From positions 163,296 through 227,295 of the forward strand of contig JAFSLH010000005.1 of the NCBI GenBank assembly GCA_017448545.1: a stretch of DNA of 64,000 nucleotides. The letters are read 5' to 3'. The DNA is from Clostridia bacterium (GTDB taxonomy: Bacteria; Bacillota; Clostridia; Christensenellales; CAG-138). The number at the start of each line of letters is the position of its first letter. The stretch's first letter is position 1. A model generated the notes under the pieces. It saw only the letters and a program-made list of their open reading frames with translations. It did no database searches and had not been told where the DNA came from. Position numbers and translations under genes: made by a program. This document shows positions 48,974 to 58,162 of the stretch, in pieces.

Positions 48974-50821
48974 TTATTCGCCGTCGTTGCCGCCGGGTTC
49001 AGAGCCGCCGTCATTTTGGCCGGACTGCGAGCCGCCGTCATTTTGGCCGCTCTGCGAGCCGCCGTCGTTTCCGCCGCTCTGCGATCCGCCTTCGTTTCCA
49101 CCGGACTGTGATCCGCCTTCGTTTCCACCGGACTGTGATCCGCCTTCGTTTCCGCCGCTCTGCGAGCCGCTGTCGTTTCCGCCGGACTGCGAGCCGCTGT
49201 CGTTTCCGCCCTCGTTGCCGGTATTGGAACTTCCGCCGTTGTTTCCGGTATTGGTATTCCCGCTGTCGTCGCCGTTGTTGGAGCTGCCGCTATTGTTGCC
49301 GGAATTCGAGTTGGCGCCTATGATGCTGCCGTCGGAATTTGTATTCGGACCGACCGTGATCGTCTTGGAATAGGCCTTATAGGTGGAAGTTGCAAGGTCC
49401 TCTTCCTTGACCAATTCCTCGTTCAGATAATACTGTTTATAGCTCTTATAGACGGAACCGTCGCGTCCTTTCGATACCTCGCAATAGCCCTCCGGCTTCG
49501 AATAATCGACGACGACCTCCGCTTCGCCGCTGGCCTTGATCGTTTTGGTCTTCTTCGGCGTCGGGATCTTAATCTGATCGTATTCTCCGTCGCTCTCCTC
49601 AAGCAGCGAAATGCCGTAGATTTCAAACGCGAGCGTATTGCCGTCGGTATAGCCGATGATGATGATATCGCTCCGGGAATTGTTCTTGAACTTGAAATCA
49701 ATGATATTGCCGACAGAATTGATCGTCGCGTCCAGGCCCTCGCTGATATAGCTGACCGGCATGGAATGGTTCTGCCGATACACGATTTCCAGGTCTGCCT
49801 TGACGACTGCGTTATACAGCGTGCTGGAGAGCTGACACACGCCGCCGCCGTATTCCTGCACGACGTTACCGGAGTTGTACGCGCCCGCAAGCTTCCAGCC
49901 GTTGGACTTGTTGCGAACGCCGAGCGTTTCGTTCATGCTGAACACGTCGCCGGGATGCATCAAGGTACCGGTAATCAGCCCAACGCCCTTTCTGATGTTA
50001 TACTTACGATTGCTCGTGCTGCCCTTAAAGCTCGTCGTCCGTCTGCCGCGCAGAACAAAGCGGGATTCTACGTTATCACGCGTGATTTCGGCTTCTACTG
50101 CGACAGTCGGCGCGTCAATGGTTTCGCCCTGTCCCGCACTGAGCACCGCTTCGAGCAGCGCTTCGCGATCGACCGAACAGCCCGGAACGTCGTCGGTATA
50201 CGCGATGGCGTTATCGTTGCTGTTATAATACACAGATGCGTCAATCGGATCAACGTCATGCGCGTCGGCGTATGCGTTGACAGCGGAGCGCAGCGCGTCC
50301 CGGTCAAATGAAAGCGTAACTTCATACGGCTTACCGGCTGCGATTGCAGCCGCCTCGGCCATCACGCTTTCATAGCCCGTATCCTCGCGGACAAGCGCAA
50401 ACGCTTCTGTCAGAATCTCGTCCAGATTATCGACAATGGTCACCGTTTCGCCGGAAAAGACGACCGGCTCTGCCTCCGCATCGGATGCATCCCGAACGGA
50501 AACGGCGTACGCCGCTTTTGCCGCAGCAATGGATTCGCTGACCGCCGCCTTTGCCTGCTCGGTCGTCATGCCGCCGATGGAAACACCGTTCACGGTTACG
50601 CCGTCCAAATACGTAATCCGCTTCAAAACGGAATTCATTTCCGCAAGCTTTTCGTTGTCGATCGGCGGAGCCGTTTCGATCACGACAATCTGCTCCTGAA
50701 TCGGCGTTGCTGTGGGCGCAGTCGTAGGCGTTGTAACGACGGGCTGCAGCGCGATATCCTCGCAGCCGAGCAGCAGCAGCGCCAATCCCAACCAAATGAT
50801 CAGATTTATTTTCTTGAACAT
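48974..50821 (-). CDS. VanW-family lipoprotein with G5 domain and repeat tail
   Basis: 615 residues. A lipobox (LLLLGC, Cys about 20) anchors it. Residues ~55-230 hold two repeats of the peptidoglycan-binding type often seen before VanW. The VanW domain follows (VGLITGTLMHPGDVFSMNE, YGGGVCQLSSTLYNA), then a G5-like domain (KTIKASGEAEVVVDYS), and a low-complexity Ser/Gly/Asn region. The last ~78 residues are eight and a half copies of a 9-residue repeat (GGNDGGSQS and variants). VanW proteins are linked to the cell surface and glycopeptide operons, but no van genes are here. GAAGGT precedes the ATG. Confidence 0.9.
   Translation of the reverse strand: MFKKINLIIWLGLALLLLGCEDIALQPVVTTPTTAPTATPIQEQIVVIETAPPIDNEKLAEMNSVLKRITYLDGVTVNGVSIGGMTTEQAKAAVSESIAAAKAAYAVSVRDASDAEAEPVVFSGETVTIVDNLDEILTEAFALVREDTGYESVMAEAAAIAAGKPYEVTLSFDRDALRSAVNAYADAHDVDPIDASVYYNSNDNAIAYTDDVPGCSVDREALLEAVLSAGQGETIDAPTVAVEAEITRDNVESRFVLRGRRTTSFKGSTSNRKYNIRKGVGLITGTLMHPGDVFSMNETLGVRNKSNGWKLAGAYNSGNVVQEYGGGVCQLSSTLYNAVVKADLEIVYRQNHSMPVSYISEGLDATINSVGNIIDFKFKNNSRSDIIIIGYTDGNTLAFEIYGISLLEESDGEYDQIKIPTPKKTKTIKASGEAEVVVDYSKPEGYCEVSKGRDGSVYKSYKQYYLNEELVKEEDLATSTYKAYSKTITVGPNTNSDGSIIGANSNSGNNSGSSNNGDDSGNTNTGNNGGSSNTGNEGGNDSGSQSGGNDSGSQSGGNEGGSQSGGNEGGSQSGGNEGGSQSGGNDGGSQSGQNDGGSQSGQNDGGSEPGGNDGE
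48977..49210. repeat. 27-bp tandem repeats in the vanW 3' end
   Basis: Eight full and one partial copy of a 27-bp unit coding for GGN(D/E)(G/S)GSQS, with small base changes between copies. Copy number is likely to vary between strains. Confidence 0.85.
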
Positions 50822-50991
50822 GTCGAACCTTCTTTCAACAAGCGTTCTTTCTTTATTCTACTACGGATGCATTGTAGCAGAGAATCTTTCGGTTGAACAT
50901 ACTATTTCGGAATGGTTCAAAAATATGTTACAATTATGACGCAAACTGCGTTTTTCGCCGAAAAGATTCCTTTTCCTGCCAACGACGGCAC

Positions 50992-51020
50992 TTTTCAAGC
51001 TGGAAATGGTGTGGTATACT
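50992..51020 (+). promoter_or_regulatory. Promoter of the recX-nnrD-hflX operon
   Basis: TTTTCA (50992-50997), 17 nt and TATACT (51015-51020), 25 nt before the recX ATG. Confidence 0.55.
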
Positions 51021-51045
51021 GTAAAAAAACAAAGCGGAGAACCCT

Positions 51046-51534
51046 ATGGACGAGCGAAAATCGAATCTTTCCCCGATGGATCGGGCGCTTGGATACCTGA
51101 CGTCGCGGGATCGAACCGAATACGAAATGCGGGAATATCTCGATCGCTGTCAATTCGGAGAAGCCGATATCGAACGAACGATTGACCGGCTTCTCGAACT
51201 GCGTCTTTTGGACGACGCCTCGTTTGCCGAACGATTCGTAAAAACGCGATTGGCTGCAAAACCGCTGTCGAAAGCGTATCTGAGGCGAAAACTTTCCGAG
51301 CATCATGTCCCGTCGGAAATTATCGCATCCGCGCTTGAAACGGTTCCCGAAAACACCGAGGACGAAAACGCGCTCGCGATCGCCGAAAAGTTTTGTCGGC
51401 AGTTCGCCTCTCTCGATCCGACGCTCCGGAAACAGCGCGTCATGCGCCGATTGGAAGCGCGCGGGTTCTCGTACGACGTCTGCACGCGCGCCTATGAAAC
51501 GGCCGTCAGCAACGCGGAGGAGGAAACGGAATGA
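51046..51534 (+). CDS. recX: Regulatory protein RecX
   Basis: 162 residues of three-helix repeats: ALGYLTSRDRTEYEMREYLDR, then IDRLLELRLLDDASFAERFV and KPLSKAYLRRKLSEHHV, the standard RecX order, and a final GFSYDVCTRAYE. RecX modulates RecA filaments. GCGGAGA lies before the ATG. Its TGA overlaps the next ATG. recA itself is not in the window. Confidence 0.92.
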   Translation: MDERKSNLSPMDRALGYLTSRDRTEYEMREYLDRCQFGEADIERTIDRLLELRLLDDASFAERFVKTRLAAKPLSKAYLRRKLSEHHVPSEIIASALETVPENTEDENALAIAEKFCRQFASLDPTLRKQRVMRRLEARGFSYDVCTRAYETAVSNAEEETE

Positions 51535-53003
51535 TTCGTGTTCTCTCGCAGGAAGATATGCAGCGCTGGGATGCAAGCCGCATCGCTGCCGGGATTCCCG
51601 CCGAAGAGCTGATGCTCCGCGCGGCGAAAGGGTTGTTTTCGGCGGTAGAAGAATTACGGTGTGATTCGGAACTTGTTACAGTCTTTTGCGGGCCCGGCAA
51701 CAACGGCGGCGACGGATACGCGCTCGCGTGCCTGCTGGCCGAAGCGCAAATCCCGGTTCAAATAATATCGCTTGCAAAGCCGGAACAACTGACCGACGCG
51801 GCGTCGTTCTATTGCAAACGCGCCGCATTGCAGGGAATCCGAACAGAAACCGAATGGGTTCCTGTTGCCGCGGAGCTTCTTGTGGATGCGTTTTTCGGGA
51901 TCGGCCTGTCCCGCCCGATTACCGAACAGTATGCGGATACGATTGCACGCATGAACGCATCCGGAAAGCGTATTCTTTCCGCAGACATTCCTTCGGGGCT
52001 TGCCGCCGACACCGGCGCGGTTCTGGGGATCGCCGTTCGCGCGACCGTAACCGTTACGATGCAGTTTTACAAGCCCGGTTTGCTGCTCGGGCAGGGACGC
52101 GCCTATACAGGCGCGGTACGCGTCTGTTCGCTTGCCGAAGCAGAACCGGTCGATATCGCTTACCCGATCTATTGGCAGGAAGAAAGCGACGTTGCGGCGC
52201 TGCTCCCTCCCCGCCCGTTCGACTCGCACAAAGGCAGAAACGGGCACGCGCTGCTGTGCGTCGGATCGAAACAATATGTCGGCGCTGCTCTGCTTTCCGC
52301 GGGCGCCTGTCTGCGTTCCGGCTGCGGGATTCTTTCGGTCGTGACGACCGATCCGGTTCGCCCGTCGTTTGCCGCTTTGCCGGAAGCGATCACGGTTCCG
52401 ACCGGCACGACGGAATGGAACGCGGAAGCGTGCGCATTTGCCGTAAACGCGCTTACAAGCAAATCGTCCGTCGGCGTCGGCTGCGGCATCGGCTCGGGTG
52501 ATATCGCTCCGCTGCTGGAAGCCGCGCTGCGATCCGGTTTGCCGCTCGTTCTCGATGCTGACGGGCTGAACTGTCTCTCGCGGAACCGGGATCTGTTTAA
52601 GCTGCTGCATCCGAACGTGGTTCTGACGCCGCATCCTGGCGAGATGGCGCGTCTTTTGGATTGCAGCGTTGCGGAAGTCCTGGCCGATCCGATCCGCGCC
52701 GCCCGTGCTTTCCCCTGCACCGTACTTTTGAAAGGCCCCACTACGGTCGTCAGTTGCTGCGAGCGCGCTGTGCTTTGCACAGAGGGCACGCCGGGACTCG
52801 CCAAAGGCGGCAGCGGCGACGTGCTGTGCGGAATCATTACGGCGCTGCTCGCGCAGGGGCTCTCCCCATTCGACGCGGCGCGCGCCGGAACGTACTTGTT
52901 GGGAACCAATGCGCGAAAAGCGTATGAACGATTGGGCGAACGGATGCTGCTTGCATCCGACGTCATTGCAGTATTACAGGAGCAATATGGAAAAGATCAT
53001 TAA
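51531..53003 (+). CDS. nnrD: Bifunctional NAD(P)H-hydrate epimerase / ADP-dependent dehydratase
   Basis: 490 residues. The N-terminal epimerase half (NnrE) has [14 protein letters not shown] and [11 protein letters not shown]. The C-terminal ribokinase-like dehydratase half (NnrD) has [22 protein letters not shown] and [14 protein letters not shown]. Together they repair damaged NADHX and NADPHX. The ATG overlaps the recX stop and the end overlaps hflX by 17 nt. Confidence 0.96.
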   Translation: MIRVLSQEDMQRWDASRIAAGIPAEELMLRAAKGLFSAVEELRCDSELVTVFCGPGNNGGDGYALACLLAEAQIPVQIISLAKPEQLTDAASFYCKRAALQGIRTETEWVPVAAELLVDAFFGIGLSRPITEQYADTIARMNASGKRILSADIPSGLAADTGAVLGIAVRATVTVTMQFYKPGLLLGQGRAYTGAVRVCSLAEAEPVDIAYPIYWQEESDVAALLPPRPFDSHKGRNGHALLCVGSKQYVGAALLSAGACLRSGCGILSVVTTDPVRPSFAALPEAITVPTGTTEWNAEACAFAVNALTSKSSVGVGCGIGSGDIAPLLEAALRSGLPLVLDADGLNCLSRNRDLFKLLHPNVVLTPHPGEMARLLDCSVAEVLADPIRAARAFPCTVLLKGPTTVVSCCERAVLCTEGTPGLAKGGSGDVLCGIITALLAQGLSPFDAARAGTYLLGTNARKAYERLGERMLLASDVIAVLQEQYGKDH

Positions 53004-54798
53004 CGGAAAAACAAACGGAATACGCGACAGCGTTCTGGAGGAGATGAAAGGCCTTTACGACCTGACGCAGCCCAGCGGAGTCTTTCTGTCCGCCGAGCTT
53101 TGTGAATCGCTCGCCATGTTCACCGAACGCATCGGCCGCGAAATCTCCGTATACATTTCACGCAGCGGCGTGATCAAGGACGTATCGATCGGCGACGCCA
53201 CGACGGTCTCCATGCCGGATATGCGGATCGTGCGAAACATTGACCGACTGTGCGGCGTTCGCTGCATTCATACGCATCCGAACGGCAGCGGCTACCTCAG
53301 CGACGTAGACCTCGGTACGCTGAACTCCATGCGGCTCGATTCGATGGTCGCCGTCGGCGTTCGCGAAGGAAAGCCCACCAGCGTCTATGCTTCCTTTGTC
53401 GGCGAGATGGAGAACGAAGAACGCATTCCGCTCATCTACGGACCGATGCGACACGATCGTCTCCCGCAGCGCGCGCTTCTGGACGCGATTCTGGTGGCGG
53501 ACAATCGGCTCAAAGCCCCGACCTATGCGGTCACGCAAAGCGAACCGGAACGGGCGATCCTTGTCGGCATCGAAAACAACGACGGCTACGATACGCTTGA
53601 AGAATTGAAGCAACTGGCCGAAACGGCAGGCGTTAAAGTGGTCGCGATCGAACGGCAGCGCAGACGCCCTGTCGATAACGCCACCTATGTCGGCTCCGGC
53701 AAAGCCGACGAACTGCGTTTGCTCGGCAGCGCGACTGAAGCAGATCTCTACATCTTCGACGATGAACTGAGCGCCATTCAGATCCGGAACCTCGAAGACG
53801 TATTCGGCGCGCCGGTCATCGACCGCACCATGCTGATCCTCGACATCTTTGCCACGCGGGCGACCTCCCGCGAAGGCAAGCTGCAGGTCGAACTGGCGCA
53901 GCTCAAGTACCGTCTTCCCCGTCTGCTCGGCGCGGGCGTCGTGCTTTCGCGGCAGGGCGCGTCCGGCGTCGGCATGCGCGGCCCCGGCGAGAAAAAGCTC
54001 GAAATCGACCGCAGACGAATCCACCGCCGGATTTACGAACTGGAACAGGAGCTTGCGGAAGTGGAAAAGCAGCGCGGGCTTCGGCGCGGCGCACGCAAGA
54101 AGAACGCCGTTCCGATCGTTGCGCTTGTCGGCTATACGAACGCCGGAAAAAGCACGCTCCTAAATGCGCTTTCGGGCAGCGACGTGCTCGCGGAAGACAA
54201 GCTGTTTGCGACGCTCGACCCCGTGGTCCGCAGAATCACGCTGCCCGGAGGTTCCGAATGTCTGCTCAGCGATACGGTCGGTTTCATCAACAAGCTGCCG
54301 CACGATCTCGTTCAGGCGTTCCATTCCACGCTCGAAGAAGTGCGCGAAGCCGATCTGATTCTGCATGTGATCGATTCCGCCTGTCCGTATTATGACGTCC
54401 AGATGCGCGTGGTCGAACAGGTTTTGGCAAGTCTCGGCGCCGCCGATCTACCGCTGATCGAAGTCTATAACAAGATTGATCTTGCCGACGCTTCACCGCG
54501 CAAGCGCGAAAACGCCGTTTCGATCAGCGCAGTAAACGGAACCGGACTGGATGAACTGCGCCGCGCCGTCGAATCGGTATTGAATGCGCGGCAGGTTCGT
54601 GTCGAGGTCGTCGTGCCGTACGACAAATTCGACGCGATTCAGACGATCCGTTCCATCGGAACGATTCTTTCGGAAGCGTACGAAGAAGACGGCGCGCATA
54701 TCGCCGCCATGCTTGAATCGGACAAACTGTTTCAATTGCAAAAAGCCCTCGGCATCACCGTCGATAAGCCGAAGGCGGATTGGGAGGAATCGAAATGA
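52987..54798 (+). CDS. hflX: HflX GTPase with N-terminal JAMM/RadC-like domain
   Basis: 603 residues from the ATG at 52987 (CAGGAG upstream), much longer than the ~420 of E. coli HflX. Residues ~1-160 carry an extra domain with [14 protein letters not shown]: His95, His97, Ser105 and Asp108 fit the JAMM zinc pattern HxHPx(6-7)SxxD seen in MPN/RadC proteins. After that comes the normal HflX: subdomain I ([16 protein letters not shown]), the [11 protein letters not shown] glycine-rich segment, and the GTPase domain with [14 protein letters not shown] and NKID. HflX splits stalled ribosomes. Longer HflX forms occur in Clostridia, but the role of the extra domain is unknown. Confidence 0.93.
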   Translation: MEKIINGKTNGIRDSVLEEMKGLYDLTQPSGVFLSAELCESLAMFTERIGREISVYISRSGVIKDVSIGDATTVSMPDMRIVRNIDRLCGVRCIHTHPNGSGYLSDVDLGTLNSMRLDSMVAVGVREGKPTSVYASFVGEMENEERIPLIYGPMRHDRLPQRALLDAILVADNRLKAPTYAVTQSEPERAILVGIENNDGYDTLEELKQLAETAGVKVVAIERQRRRPVDNATYVGSGKADELRLLGSATEADLYIFDDELSAIQIRNLEDVFGAPVIDRTMLILDIFATRATSREGKLQVELAQLKYRLPRLLGAGVVLSRQGASGVGMRGPGEKKLEIDRRRIHRRIYELEQELAEVEKQRGLRRGARKKNAVPIVALVGYTNAGKSTLLNALSGSDVLAEDKLFATLDPVVRRITLPGGSECLLSDTVGFINKLPHDLVQAFHSTLEEVREADLILHVIDSACPYYDVQMRVVEQVLASLGAADLPLIEVYNKIDLADASPRKRENAVSISAVNGTGLDELRRAVESVLNARQVRVEVVVPYDKFDAIQTIRSIGTILSEAYEEDGAHIAAMLESDKLFQLQKALGITVDKPKADWEESK

Positions 54799-55439
54799 TC
54801 GACAGCATCGGATTTGATCTGGACGGCACACTTTGGGATTTTGCCGCGAAATATGCCGTTTACTTCGGCGAGGCGGTCAAGGACATGCCCGGCGTTCATC
54901 AGCCGACAATCCCGGAAGTATACGCGGTCACGGGACTTCCGGCTATTGCTTATGTGGAAAACCTGTTCCCGGAGCTGAAAGACGCCGACACGTCGGTCAA
55001 GCTCTCCGTTTTCCGGCGTGCCGAAAAGAACGGCTGCGACGCTATCCTGCGCGAAGGCGGAACGCTGTACGAAGGGCTGGAAGAAATGCTGCAAACGCTC
55101 TCCGCCCGGTATTCGCTGTTTATCGCAAGCAACTGTGAGCCGACCTATCTCCGCAATTTCCTGACCTATTACGGATTTGCACATTACTTCACGGACGTGA
55201 TCTGCCAGGATCTTCGGATCGGCAAAACGACGAAGGGACAAAACATCCGCACGGTCATGCAGCGGAACGGGTTTCAGTCCACGATTTTTGTCGGCGACGC
55301 GCAAAGCGACGCGGACGCCGCCTCAGAAGCCGGCGTACCGTTCGTCTGGGCAAGCTACGGCTACGGAAACGTGCCGGACGCGAAATATGTCCTTCGGAAG
55401 CCGATGGACCTTGTACCCCTCACGGAACAACTATACTGA
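54795..55439 (+). CDS. HAD-family hydrolase
   Basis: 214 residues from the ATG at 54795 (GGGAGG upstream), overlapping the hflX stop. Motifs are [11 protein letters not shown] (nucleophile), IASNCEPTY, Lys in GKTTKGQN and [13 protein letters not shown]. Similar to phosphoglycolate phosphatase-like enzymes; substrate unknown. It ends at 55439, directly at the left end of the folded element 55440-55677. Confidence 0.88.
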   Translation: MIDSIGFDLDGTLWDFAAKYAVYFGEAVKDMPGVHQPTIPEVYAVTGLPAIAYVENLFPELKDADTSVKLSVFRRAEKNGCDAILREGGTLYEGLEEMLQTLSARYSLFIASNCEPTYLRNFLTYYGFAHYFTDVICQDLRIGKTTKGQNIRTVMQRNGFQSTIFVGDAQSDADAASEAGVPFVWASYGYGNVPDAKYVLRKPMDLVPLTEQLY

Positions 55440-55677
55440 GGCTGTCGCAAAAGGCGCCAGACCATTTGCGGCAAATTGGAATTGTTTTAACTTGTATGTG
55501 GAAAAGGCGGAAAAATCCGCCTTTTCTCTGATTATATGCCGCAAATTATCCGCGTTTTCGCCCGAGCGCGATAACTTTCGGCGCGCACCCTGTGGGTGAA
55601 AAAGCGCCGGAAGTTATTGACTGCTGTTTACAGCCTTCGGGACGAAAACGCGAATTCTGACTGCCTTATCGACAGCC
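55440..55677. mobile_element. 238-bp folded element with terminal inverted repeats (MITE-like)
   Basis: The ends are GGCTGTCG (55440-55447) and CGACAGCC (55670-55677), with partial agreement further in (left GGCTGTCGCAAAAGGC, right read inwards GGCTGTCGATAAGGC). Inside are two nested hairpin domains. The first is ATTTGCGGCA (55464-55473) with TGCCGCAAAT (55537-55546), enclosing a perfect 10-bp hairpin. The second is CGCGTTTTCG (55551-55560) with CGAAAACGCG (55643-55652), enclosing a 14-bp stem (55571-55584 with 55604-55617) capped by CACCC-TGT-GGGTG. No protein is encoded. It resembles a non-autonomous mobile element or a structured RNA. Its first 13 bases GCTGTCGCAAAAG recur next to the IS3 element at 63851. 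Confidence 0.65.
55502..55527 (+). terminator. Terminator-like hairpin within the folded element
   Basis: A perfect 10-bp stem AAAAGGCGGA (55502-55511) with TCCGCCTTTT (55516-55525), loop AAAA. It would end the recX-nnrD-hflX-HAD transcript 70 nt after the last stop. Confidence 0.75.
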
Positions 55678-55726
55678 CCTTACAACGCTTAAAGAGTTTT
55701 GAGACAACGCCTTCCTATATCGAAGT

Positions 55727-56452
55727 TCAGATGACGATTCCGCCGTCAACGGACAGCACCTGTCCCGTTACAAAGGACGCTTCCGCAAGATAGTTGACCG
55801 CGTCGGCGATGTCTTTCGGCGTTCCGAGCCGTTCCAGCGGCGTTTCCTCCCGGAACGCTTCGACCGACGCGGCGTCGATATGGGCATTCATTTTCGTGTC
55901 GATCCAGCCCGGCGCAATGCAGTTGACGCGCACGCCGCTCGGCGCAAGCTCCTTGGCAAGCGCTTTGGTAAACCCGATCAACGCCGCTTTCGCTGCGGAA
56001 TACAGCACTTCGCACGATGCGCCGACTCTGCCCCACATGGACGAAAGCACGATCACCGCGCCGCCTGTGCTGCGTAAGTCTTCCAGCAGCAACCGTGTCA
56101 GCCGCAGAACGGCATAAACGTCCGTCTCAAAAACATCCCGCATCATCCGATCGTCCGTATCGGAAAACAGCATCTGCTTCGGCGCGATTCCGGCCGCATG
56201 TACGACCAATACCGCTTTCCCGAGTCGTTGATGCATCGCCGTAAGCATCGATCGCGTCGCTTCGTCGTCCGTCAGATCACAGGCGTACGTCATGTACTGT
56301 GTTCCCGCCGGAAGCGAAGCGGCCAACCGTTCGACGGATTCCCAATCGGAACGGTACTGCAGGCACAGCGCATACCCTTTTTCGGCAAGCGACGCAGCGA
56401 TTGCGCTCCCGATTCCGCCGGACGCGCCGGTCACAAGCGCAACGCGGTTCAT
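55727..56452 (-). CDS. SDR-family oxidoreductase (FabG-like)
   Basis: 241 residues. NAD(P)-binding VTGASGGIGSAIA (about 6-18), NAG-type strand followed by the catalytic Ser in SSMWG, and Tyr/Lys in LYSAAKAAL (about 150), then IAPGWIDTKM. Sequence is closest to 3-oxoacyl-ACP reductase, but it is not in a fab cluster, so the substrate is open. It overlaps the flavin reductase gene (ATGA), suggesting a joint redox task. Confidence 0.9.
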   Translation of the reverse strand: MNRVALVTGASGGIGSAIAASLAEKGYALCLQYRSDWESVERLAASLPAGTQYMTYACDLTDDEATRSMLTAMHQRLGKAVLVVHAAGIAPKQMLFSDTDDRMMRDVFETDVYAVLRLTRLLLEDLRSTGGAVIVLSSMWGRVGASCEVLYSAAKAALIGFTKALAKELAPSGVRVNCIAPGWIDTKMNAHIDAASVEAFREETPLERLGTPKDIADAVNYLAEASFVTGQVLSVDGGIVI

Positions 56453-56937
56453 TCGTCTTCGCTCCACACGCCGAGGATTTCGCCGACATACGCCGTATGC
56501 GGATCGCCGTTCGCATAGTAACGATCCACAAGCGCAGCATCCTCAATCCCATGCTCGTCGAGTTCGCTGCGATGCAGAATCCGGCATTCAATGTGTCTTG
56601 CGCAGCCCTTAAACCCGTCCTGCGCGCCGAACCGTGCCGGAACGAGCGATTCGCCGAGTTCTTTCATTTTATCGAAGTCCCGGCCCGAACGTGTACCGCA
56701 AAAAGCAAGCGCAGCCTTCATCGTTCCTTCCGCCGGAACGCTGATCGTAAAGGTATCCGCGTCCTCTAAAAGCGAATGCGTATGGCGGCTGTGCCGCACG
56801 TACACGGTTGCCGTCGGTCTGCCCCAAAGGACGCCGAACTGTCCCCATCCGATCGTCATCGGATTCCCTTTCACCATCAAAAATGCGCCGCGCGGAAGCT
56901 GCCGCACGGTTTCCGGAAGCCATTCAAAGTTTTTCAT
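56449..56937 (-). CDS. Flavin reductase-like domain protein
   Basis: 162 residues of the FMN-binding split-barrel flavin reductase family: PRGAFLMVKGNPMTIGWGQFGVLW at the start, VYVRHSRHTHSLLEDADTFTI, and a final YVGEILGVW. It probably binds FMN and reduces or transfers it using NAD(P)H. First gene of a two-gene operon with the SDR. GAGGTG lies before the ATG. Confidence 0.87.
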   Translation of the reverse strand: MKNFEWLPETVRQLPRGAFLMVKGNPMTIGWGQFGVLWGRPTATVYVRHSRHTHSLLEDADTFTISVPAEGTMKAALAFCGTRSGRDFDKMKELGESLVPARFGAQDGFKGCARHIECRILHRSELDEHGIEDAALVDRYYANGDPHTAYVGEILGVWSEDE

Positions 56938-56966
56938 CGGTTACACCTCGCTTTATATTTGATCTC

Positions 56967-56995
56967 AGTATAGCCGATACCGGTCGGAAATGCAA
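56967..56995 (-). promoter_or_regulatory. Promoter of the flavin reductase-SDR operon
   Basis: On the minus strand TTGCAT (56990-56995), 17 nt and TATACT (56967-56972), 29 nt before the ATG. Confidence 0.7.
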
Positions 56996-57004
56996 TTCCA
57001 ATCC

Positions 57005-57039
57005 GCAAAAAAGAGGAACCGCGCTTTTGCGATTCCTCT
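57005..57039 (-). terminator. Terminator of the SH3-domain gene
   Basis: On the minus strand an 11-bp stem with one G-U pair (57029-57039 with 57012-57022) is followed by TTTTTTG. Confidence 0.85.
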
Positions 57040-57055
57040 GATGTGTTGCGATTCG

Positions 57056-57904
57056 TTACTTGGACGGTACCTTGCTGCTGGTGCTGATCAGCGAGCTGTG
57101 CACATAGCCCTTGGCCTTGCCGTCGTTGATATAGTACCAGGTGTTTCCGTCGCTGTCCTTGGTCTTGTAGTACACGGTGACCTTGGTACCGTTGCTCATT
57201 TCCTTAATGACCTTCGAGCTCTTCGACGGGCCGTTGCGGAGCGCCGCCACGGAATTCGTCTTGATCGTTCCGTCATAGGTCGTTCCGTCCTCCGTCGCCT
57301 TTGCCGTCGCTTCCGGCGAGCCTTCCTTGATCATATCCTTGCGAATGTAGCCGTAGCTCGATCCGCACTTTAAGAACCACCAGCCATCCTGCAGCTCATA
57401 CAACGTAACGACAGTGTTCTTAGGAATGTCACTCTTGACGATGTCGTATGTGGTGGCCGGACCTTTGCGCATCTTGACTTTGTCCTTGGCGACATAACCG
57501 TCCTTCGCCGCCTTCTTCTGAGCAGAAGTCGGCGACGTATAAATCTTCGGCGTTGCAGCGGGCGAAGCGGTGGCCGTTGCCGGCGGCGATGCAATCGTTA
57601 CACCGGACGGCGCATCGGTCGCATTCGGATCCGGCGTCGTAATGCCTTCCAATCCTTCGATTCCGGTCTGTTCCGGCGTAGCGGATGCTTCCGGCGTCGA
57701 CGTTGCAACAATTTCTTCCGTCGGCTCAGGCGTTGCCGTTGCGGTCGGCGTTGCAGTAGCTCCGCCGGAACGCGCGTCCTTCTCAGCGCCGCAGGTGGAT
57801 CCCAGAACAGCGATCACTGCAATCAACGCAATCACGAGAACCGCAATTGCGATCAAAAACAAAATCCCGGCGGGCGAAAGCTTTAATTTCAAACGTTTTG
57901 CCAT
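57056..57904 (-). CDS. Membrane-anchored protein with two bacterial SH3 domains
   Basis: 282 residues from the ATG at 57904 (GAGGAGGT upstream). One transmembrane helix (about 12-35) with a short inside tail, then a long Thr/Ala/Pro linker (about 45-135). Two SH3_3 domains follow: KVKMRKGPATTYDIV (about 148-205) and SVAALRNGPSKSSKVI (about 225-280). Such domains bind peptidoglycan. No catalytic domain is seen, so it may be a wall-binding sensor or scaffold. Confidence 0.87.
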   Translation of the reverse strand: MAKRLKLKLSPAGILFLIAIAVLVIALIAVIAVLGSTCGAEKDARSGGATATPTATATPEPTEEIVATSTPEASATPEQTGIEGLEGITTPDPNATDAPSGVTIASPPATATASPAATPKIYTSPTSAQKKAAKDGYVAKDKVKMRKGPATTYDIVKSDIPKNTVVTLYELQDGWWFLKCGSSYGYIRKDMIKEGSPEATAKATEDGTTYDGTIKTNSVAALRNGPSKSSKVIKEMSNGTKVTVYYKTKDSDGNTWYYINDGKAKGYVHSSLISTSSKVPSK

Positions 57905-58110
57905 TCGTCTAACCTCCTCTTGTGCTTTGAAAAAGCGTTTCCGTGTACTTTTACAAGATACTTTATTATCATACACCGTTTTTCCGGAATTGCAAAGGGG
58001 CAAAATGACATTTTAGACACATTTTCGTAATATTTTTATGAACTCATCGCCTTTTCCCCGAGCTGCGGCTTTCTAAATCTGATTGTTCATAAAATTTTCA
58101 AGATTCAGAT

Positions 58111-58140
58111 TTGAAAAACCGACTGTATTCCTGTTATAAT
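58111..58140 (+). promoter_or_regulatory. Promoter of the NlpC/P60 gene
   Basis: TTGAAA (58111-58116), 18 nt and TATAAT (58135-58140), 22 nt before the ATG at 58163. Confidence 0.7.
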
Positions 58141-58162
58141 GACACAAAAGGAGAAGGAACCA

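Noticed and set aside
48977-49210. 27-bp repeats as a CRISPR array
   Set aside because: They are directly adjacent without spacers and lie within the VanW reading frame.
48898-49323. Plus-strand Arg/Ser repeat protein
   Set aside because: It is only the complement of the VanW repeat tail; it also starts within a strong terminator region.
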